Source: Inia geoffrensis
Lineage: Eukaryota; Chordata; Mammalia; Artiodactyla; Iniidae
NCBI GenBank assembly: GCA_036417435.1
Contig: CM070900.1
Coordinates: 29,923,496-29,987,495, forward strand
DNA length: 64,000 bases
Direction of reading: 5' to 3'
This document shows positions 57,713 to 64,000 of the stretch, piece by piece (within the stretch, counting starts at the first letter, position 1; each line of letters starts with the position of its first letter). The translations under genes and the position numbers were made by a program. Below the pieces are notes generated by a model, which was not told where the DNA came from, made no database searches, and saw nothing but the letters and a program-made list of their open reading frames with translations.

Positions 57713-58490
57713 AGGAAAAAAAGAAACCTGAACGTGCCCTAATGAGGATGAGGAATATGGAAGGTAACTTGGGAACTCTTTCATGAAAAGAAGAAAGAAC
57801 AGACATGCTAAGCTTGGAGGAGGATGTTGAAATAATATTCAGTTGGGTGGGAGGGGAGATGATTAGCTTGTAAGGTTCCTCACAATTTTGAAAGGATGAG
57901 ATATTCTCATTCTACAAATACTACCAAACTCCTGGGAACCTTACTCAGTGCCTTGTCCAATCATGTCAAATTAGTACCATTCTTGGAAGACAGGGTTCTA
58001 CTGAGCCATGCAAAAGTCAGCAACTCATGCTTGTGCCAAGGGTTATAATTGATGGCAAGTTTGCCTGCAGTGATACGCAACGGAGCCTCATTCTCTTAAA
58101 TACGTAGGAATGAAGCGATCACAACTTGGGCCCATAGGAGAAAGAGGCATCCAGCTGATCTATAGCACATACAAGTCAAATTCCGACTTACTTTTTCTTC
58201 CGCTCTCTTTTCCTTCCCAAGAATAGAGTTTTTAAACACCTTTCGAAATAAGTGAGCCATTGTCTGGCATTGGGAGAACTTTTTTCAAGTATTTACATAT
58301 ATTTAGAATTTCATATGGCTTGAAGTAATGATTTATATAACTAGTTTTATATTTACATGTGGGCTGAAGTATATATACACGTATATGTAAATGTAAATTT
58401 TTAATTATTTATACCGTGAACAGAACTAGGCTTTGGTATGCTCTATATATTCTAAAGAGGACAAATCTAATACTTCATTCAAATTCCTCT
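57713..58490. other. Unassigned stretch
   Basis: No gene or named repeat. Confidence 0.5.
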
Positions 58491-58494
58491 CTTA

Positions 58495-58790
58495 TTTGAA
58501 GGACTACATCTTCTCCTCTCTCAAAATCTAGATCACATCCCTTCTACTTAAGCCCCACTGTATTTACAATTCTTACCCAATTTTACTGTCTTTTATTACG
58601 ATTTTTTTGACTATGTAAATCCACCTTCCTGGGCAGCATTATGTGCTGAGTACTATGCTACAATGGTTGTAAGTGACGGTAGGAATTTCCATTTTACTGT
58701 AAGCCATGTGAGGCAGCTAGGGTGCTGTCATCCTGTGCAAACCCATCAACAGCCAAGCACGATCCTGGGCACATAATAGCTTTTTTGTTT
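58495..58790 (+). repeat. Possible L2 remnant
   Basis: Pyrimidine-rich start and 'aagcacgatcctgggcacat' near the end recall the L2 3' region. Weak. Confidence 0.35.
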
Positions 58791-61700
58791 TTTTCTTTAA
58801 CATTTAGAATCAAAGCTGAGCTTTTTGGGAGAAAAAGAGTTCTCTTTTTCTGGTAATTTCTATCATTTCTTCAAATGCTTCTGTGGAAACCCCTGGAGCT
58901 TCAAGTCAGTGCTTAGATTCTTTAAAAAGTGTTTTTACAAAGGAATTCATCTATAATCAAAGCAGCAATAATGAGCCAACCTGGGAAACATGATAATTTC
59001 TCCTAAGGGTTAAATTGTTTCAAATCAGAAGTCAAAATTATATTTATACTAATGACAACCTTAAAAATGTAACACAGCATCCAATTTTTGCATAAAAATT
59101 ACACATTTTAAATACCAAAAGCTTGATGTGAATTTTACACTCTGTTTATGTTAAACCAAAAAAGTGAACTTAAAAGTAATCATGTAAATTGAATGATAAT
59201 AAGAGTTCTTTTATATTTTTAGACTACTTCAAATGAATAATTTAAAAGGCATCAAGCAAAATATTTTATTAACATAAAGTTAATGGTATATTTTTATAGT
59301 ACCTGATTTTCAAAAATTTGCACTAAGACATTATCATAATCAGCTCATGTCAGTTGTGTGCCATTTTACATACACTATTTTTGAATAAAGTTAATGCACT
59401 CATTGGCATAGAAGCTCAGTTTAAATCTCATTCCTGAACTATCACTGCTAGGCTTATTAAAATACTTTTAATTTTCCAACTTCTACGTAAATCTGAGGTG
59501 AAGATGGCTTCACTCATTGAAATGTAATTTCTATCTGCAGTGTTTCTGACTATATAATGAGGTCAAATAAAAAATTTGAGTCGTTTCTGTTAAAATAGGA
59601 GGGAAATCATAAGAATAGGCAGGTTACCCACCATGAAATGGAGCAGAAAGTATTTTTACTCAGAAATTATACCATGATACAAATAAAACTTTATGGTGGT
59701 CACTCTTCTGTAAATTAGATATTTATTCCTTTCCCATTACTGTGCCTTTTCTCAATGTGTTGGCTTAAACTGTAATATGAATCTCTAAATTCCATGTGCC
59801 AAAGAGAAATGGCTTATTTTCAAATATGAATTTTCATATATAATAATTGTATAGCATATTATATTTTTGATACAAAACTGGGCAATTATTCAGTAATTTC
59901 TTTTTTATATATTAAAAAGAATAGAATAGCCTTTGACACTACAAACTGTTCTGCCCTCCTAATTGACCTCTGGCATATAATACTATAATTTTACTGATTT
60001 TATGGTCAGGAATAAAAGATACTTGAGCTACAAAGCCAGTTTGAAATTTGATTTATATCAGTCCCTTTCTCTTTTAGTTCAGCAATTTTCACCATCAAAT
60101 AATGCATTTCCTAAGGGTATCTCATTACAGATACTACAGTCTATGGATATTCAACTGGACAAGCATCAGATCCACTTTCTTGAGTACTGGGGGGGGGTAA
60201 AAACCAACACTGTCCTACTGGAGAATTCCAAACACAATTGCGGTTCATTGGTGCCCAGTTATTTTTATGTAATGTTTTTGCTTTCTCCTTGTCTTCTACC
60301 CAGAGTGCCAGAAAAAGTGTCGTATTCCATTCTTACTTTGCCACAAGTCTCACTGGTGTTTTGTACCTGAATCAAAGGCCCAAAATAGTCCTTTAGAAGG
60401 CTTTAAATAAATAAATGGAGGTGGGCAAAGAATATATTTTTTATTGCTCCTGAGAATTTCTTTAAACTCCCATTGGTTGCCCATGAACAAAGAACATTTA
60501 TTTTCTATTTCTCTTGATGTTTTAAACTTTCTGTTTTCTTAGCACCTATTTTTTTCCCTCTAGTGTATGTGTTTTTAGTCTAATAGTGCTTTTGAGTGCC
60601 CAGGTACTGCTGTGATAAGTGCCACAGAAATACTTATGTAGAAAGATAGATTACTCTGAACTGGCTTCCATTCTCCTTTTTCCAAACAAAACTTCTAGTG
60701 ACAGAAAAAGAAATGCCCCCAGTTTATGAAAATCAGTGGTGTTTTTGTATGCATAAGGAATATGGAATTACGGCAAAAGGAGTGATAAAATCAATACCTG
60801 AGCCCTAGAAGATGGCGTCTTCTCTTTAGAAGAAAAATAGTTTAAAAAATGTTTTTAAATAAAAATTAAAAAAGAAGCCTCAGAAGTATGGTATGTCTTC
60901 GGGAATTTCACCCGCATAGGTTGTCAGTGATTGGGTTCCTTTTTCTCTAAGCTTACAAGTAGTTAAAGGTGAATATACCTCTCAAACACTATAAAATACA
61001 TTCACAGGAAGCAGCAAATGAAGTACAGTAACATAACCAGTGGATGAGCAACTGCAGACTCAGGGCTCTAGAAACAAACTTGGCATGTTTAATTACCCTT
61101 ATCAAAAGACTTGGAATTTTGATAATATACTATGTAAAATTGCTGTAACATTTGAGAATAGTGTGAATTAAAAATTCCAATTGATGGTGAGTCAAAATAA
61201 AATCTAAAAAGATGAGGAGGGCGAATACGGTGTCCCAGGAGCTTTCCTTCAGTACTTCAGTGTGTTTATAATCACCCAGTAAACATCTGAAGCCCCAACA
61301 TGTTCAAATGATTAATTTAAAAAAAGAAACAAAGCAAGAGGAATTTGGTCTGTGCAGTCCAGTGGCCAACTTCAAAGATTCCATGAGAAGAGAGCACTTT
61401 GTGATGGAAATTCTCTTCCTCTGGGGTTTCCCATTGCCATGTGATATTCAAGATGCTTTTCCCATATTTTTCCTGGCATAGTATAGACTTCTCCTCTAAA
61501 GAGACTAGGCAATTATTGGAAAAAAAAAGAGAGATGATAGAAATCATTACAGAGTTTCAGCTTCATGGAAACCATGTCACCTTTGGGAGCTAATGCTATG
61601 CCTTTGCTATACTGATCCACAACCTGGTAGGTTGCTTTGCATAATGTTTACGTGCTTTGAAACCAAAGAGGAGCATTTTAATTAATTTCTAGCTCTATTT

Positions 61701-61845
61701 TGCTCATTTCTGTCAACCACAGACTACTTATGAAACTGCTTAAAAGCCAGCTTATCCTAGGAACATACTAGTCTTCCCAGCTGGATTTTAACTTTACACT
61801 GTCGCCCCAAGCTTACCTTCAAAACTCTCAGTGTGTTTTTCTGTC
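58791..61845. other. AT-rich unassigned stretch of about 3 kb
   Basis: The longest part without any recognised repeat. It is strongly AT-rich, and its open frames are at chance level; the longest (60002-60370, 122 codons) shows no domain, start context or splice evidence. Confidence 0.5.
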
Positions 61846-61849
61846 ACTG

Positions 61850-62340
61850 CATTATTATGTTGATGTATTCAGACCTTGTGATAGCTGTTTATTGCCCACT
61901 CTAACTACTCTACTAGATTGTGAGCCTTGAATAACTGGAATCTTCTCCCACTGTAAGCCCTGTCACTCAGAACCACTCACTGGCTCCACACTTCAATGAT
62001 TATTTTCATGACTGTAGGATATGTTGAGGCTCTCCTTCTTCCTGAGATGCATTTTCCTCCGTTGTTCACCTGGAAGTTCCAATACCTTCTCTGGGAATTT
62101 GCTCCAGTCCCACTCCATCCCAGCCAACTTAGCAGGATGTAATGTTTCATTGATTGTGCTGTGGTGGCACTTTGCTCGTATCTTCCATTCAGCAAACATC
62201 ACATAATAATCTGAATCCTTCTCACTCCTCCATTCTTAACCACGCTGTTTTCTACATCTTTATGTCCCGAGTGTTTAGCAGAGCTCTTGGCATAAAGATA
62301 GATGCTTGATAAATGTTTGTCATTTGCCTTTGTATCTTTC
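61850..62340 (+). repeat. L2 LINE remnants
   Basis: 'ttgtgagccttgaataactg' and, later, 'agagctcttggcataaagat', followed by 'gcttgataaatgtttgtcat', match sense L2 3'-terminal blocks; intervening sequence is unclear. Confidence 0.55.
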
Positions 62341-62890
62341 ATATTACCTCACACTATTCTTTGTTTCAAACAGACACTGCATAAGGTTGGCTAAACAGAA
62401 TGACATATTTTCCTAAAATTACCTTCCCAGTTGTGAAATAAGCATGATGGAATAAACATACTGGATTGTCTGTCCACTTTATAATAAATCTCCTTTTCCC
62501 TGATCCATCATTGTCCCTATATGATGGGTCCACATGGCATGGCACCTAACCCAAGCTGAAGCAATGAGAATTTCTTTGCCAAAAATGAAGATGAAAAAGG
62601 AGTTTCCACTGAGATTCTGCCTTTGGGTGACTGGACTTGTGTAGCATGTGAACTTTGATCTGCCAAAATCTATATTCAATTGGGCAGACTGAGGAGGCTA
62701 AAGGAGGTAGTTTAGAGAGATATTAGAGAGGAGCAGGAAGGGAATGTGGAAGGGAAAAGTCTAGACAGTCTTCCCACTGGTGGTTCAGGACATGTTTCAA
62801 GGGAGTGGCTACATTGCTTTCCTTGGGTTTTGTGGGATATCCCTGTATCCCTATAATGAACTCTCCCTGTTCTGCTTTACCTAGCTCAGT
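62341..62890. other. Unassigned stretch
   Basis: No gene or named repeat. Confidence 0.5.
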
Positions 62891-62891
62891 T

Positions 62892-62899
62892 TGGTTTGC

Positions 62900-62930
<31 letters not shown>

Positions 62931-63137
62931 GCAGTACGCAGGCCTCTCACTGTTGTGGCCTCTCCCGTTGTGGAGCACAGGCTCCGGACGCGCAGGCTCA
63001 GCGGCCATGGCTCACGGGCCCAGCTGCTCCGTGGCATGTGGGATCTTCCCGGACCGGGGCACGAACCCGTGTCCCCTGCATCGGCAGGCGGACTCTCAAC
63101 CACTGCGCCACAAGGGAAGCCCTGGTTTGCTACTTTT
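62892..63137 (-). mobile_element. CHR-type SINE, short form, well preserved, with target-site duplications
   Basis: Reverse-complement copy: a pure T28 run (62903-62930), then a body that differs little from the apparent consensus of the short copies, to 'gccacaagggaagccc'. The perfect 15-bp duplication TGGTTTGCTACTTTT occupies 62892-62906 and 63123-63137. Long pure tail and intact duplication point to a comparatively recent insertion. Confidence 0.97.
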
Positions 63138-63225
63138 GACAAAAAGACTCCTAAAAATTGTTTCAGGAGAAGTTCCGAGGTATACAAAGTATCTTTTGTC
63201 AGGATGATCCTTATTACACCTCTCA

Positions 63226-63230
63226 CTGCC
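63226..63230. repeat. 5-bp target-site duplication of the solo LTR, left
   Basis: CTGCC here is repeated at 63733-63737, directly outside the TG/CA ends of the LTR. Confidence 0.65.
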
Positions 63231-63732
63231 TGTATTAGTTTTCTATCGATGCTGTAACAAATCATCTCACATTTAGTGGCTTAAAACAACACAGATTTAC
63301 TATTTTTCAGTTCTGGAGGTCCAAAGTCTGACACAGGTCTCAACGGGCTAGAGTCATGGTATTTGCAGGGCGGCATTCCTTTCTGGAGACCCTAGGGGAG
63401 GATGCATTTCCTTGTCTTTTACAGCTCCCAGAGGCTGCCTTCATTCCTAGGCTCATGGTCTCCCTCCTCCATCTTCAAAGACAACAACAGCAGGTTGAGT
63501 TCTTCTCACATCACCTCACTCTGACCTCCTCTGCCCTACTCTTCCATTTTTAAGGACTCTATGATTATACTGGGCCATCCCAGATAACCCTGGATAATAT
63601 CCCTATCTCAAATTCCGTAATTTAATCACATCTTCAAGGTCCCATTTGCCATTTAAGGGGACATATTCACATATTCTGGGGATTAGGATATGGATGACAT
63701 TTTTTAGGGGGAGGCATTATTTTTCCTCTACA
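63231..63732 (-). mobile_element. Solo LTR, MLT1-like (ERVL-MaLR)
   Basis: Ends are TGTATTAG on the left and CTACA on the right, giving the canonical 5'-TG...CA-3' on the minus strand. 'gtggcttaaaacaacacaga', 'cagttctggaggtccaaag', 'cctccatcttcaaagacaac' and 'ggggattaggatatggatga' are antisense blocks of the MaLR LTR group. No internal retroviral sequence follows on either side, so it is a solo LTR left by recombination. Exact subfamily not assigned. Confidence 0.82.
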
Positions 63733-63737
63733 CTGCC

Positions 63738-63970
63738 TCTTAACCCTCAAGCCATAAGCAGTTATTACTTGCTGTGTTGTGTACCCCAAATCTCCATGCC
63801 CTCCTCTGCCAAAAAAAAACACACACAAAAAACAAGCAAAACAAAACAACCAGAATGTAAGTCCCATAAAGGCTTGAAGTTTTTGTCTTGTTTATTGCCA
63901 TTTCCCCCAGTGCCTACAACAGGACCTGGTATAGTATAGGTATTCAATAATGTCTGATATAAAAATAAAT
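63738..63970 (+). repeat. L2 3'-end remnant
   Basis: 'agaatgtaagtcccataaag', 'gtgcctacaacaggacctgg', 'ataggtattcaataatgtct' fit the sense L2 terminus (clear from about 63850). An A-rich CA-containing run lies at 63811-63850. Confidence 0.7.
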
Positions 63971-64000
63971 TTAATCAGCTCCCCATAAACCCTGGTACTT

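Noticed and set aside
60002..60370. 122-codon open frame in AT-rich sequence
   Set aside because: No domain, no start or splice context, composition like its surroundings; within chance for 64 kb.
1..64000. CRISPR arrays, operons, bacterial-style promoters or terminators
   Set aside because: All content is vertebrate nuclear DNA; no regularly spaced repeats or prokaryotic gene layout.

Overview
This is about 64 kb of mammalian nuclear DNA, most probably from a cetacean (whale or dolphin). The main clue is a tRNA-derived SINE of the CHR type, recognisable by its GGCTTCCCTGGTGGCGCAG head. It occurs eleven times in long or short form, with two further copies of a ~130-bp relative. CHR SINEs are known from cetaceans, hippos and ruminants, and the abundant ~205-bp short form seen here is what I would expect in a cetacean. 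Ancient repeats shared by placental mammals (MIR, L2, MER5-like, MLT1-like) fill much of the rest. I see no host protein-coding gene, no structural RNA gene and no CpG-island promoter. The window is therefore intergenic, or lies inside a very large intron.

Layout. 1-3.6 kb: mostly unassigned, with a MIR, a 60-bp alternating purine-pyrimidine tract and a MER5A-like element. 3.7-9.0 kb: a 5'-truncated plus-strand LINE-1 with broken ORF1 and ORF2 and a SINE inside ORF1. 9-28.5 kb: ancient L2 and MIR fossils, a small DNA transposon, four SINEs, an (AT)27 and an (AC)n microsatellite. 28.7-36.5 kb: a minus-strand LINE-1 reaching its true 5' end, flanked by an 11-bp target-site duplication and carrying two SINEs; another L1 3' end lies tail-to-tail beside it. 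36.5-64 kb: MIR and L2 fossils, six more SINEs, an old L1 3' end, a hAT-like remnant and, at 63.2-63.7 kb, a solo MLT1-type LTR with a 5-bp duplication.

The only candidates for host function are weak and are flagged as inference: a 45-nt open segment between plausible splice sites at 43708-43752, and the AT-rich, TAATTA-containing stretch that follows it. Nearly every longer open frame in the window comes from L1 ORFs or from SINE sequence read as protein. The two L1s once encoded the nucleic-acid chaperone (ORF1p) and the endonuclease/reverse transcriptase (ORF2p) that mobilise L1s and, in trans, SINEs such as those here. Both copies are now dead. I did not find a convincing new biological system; the most useful content is the datable series of nested retroposon insertions.
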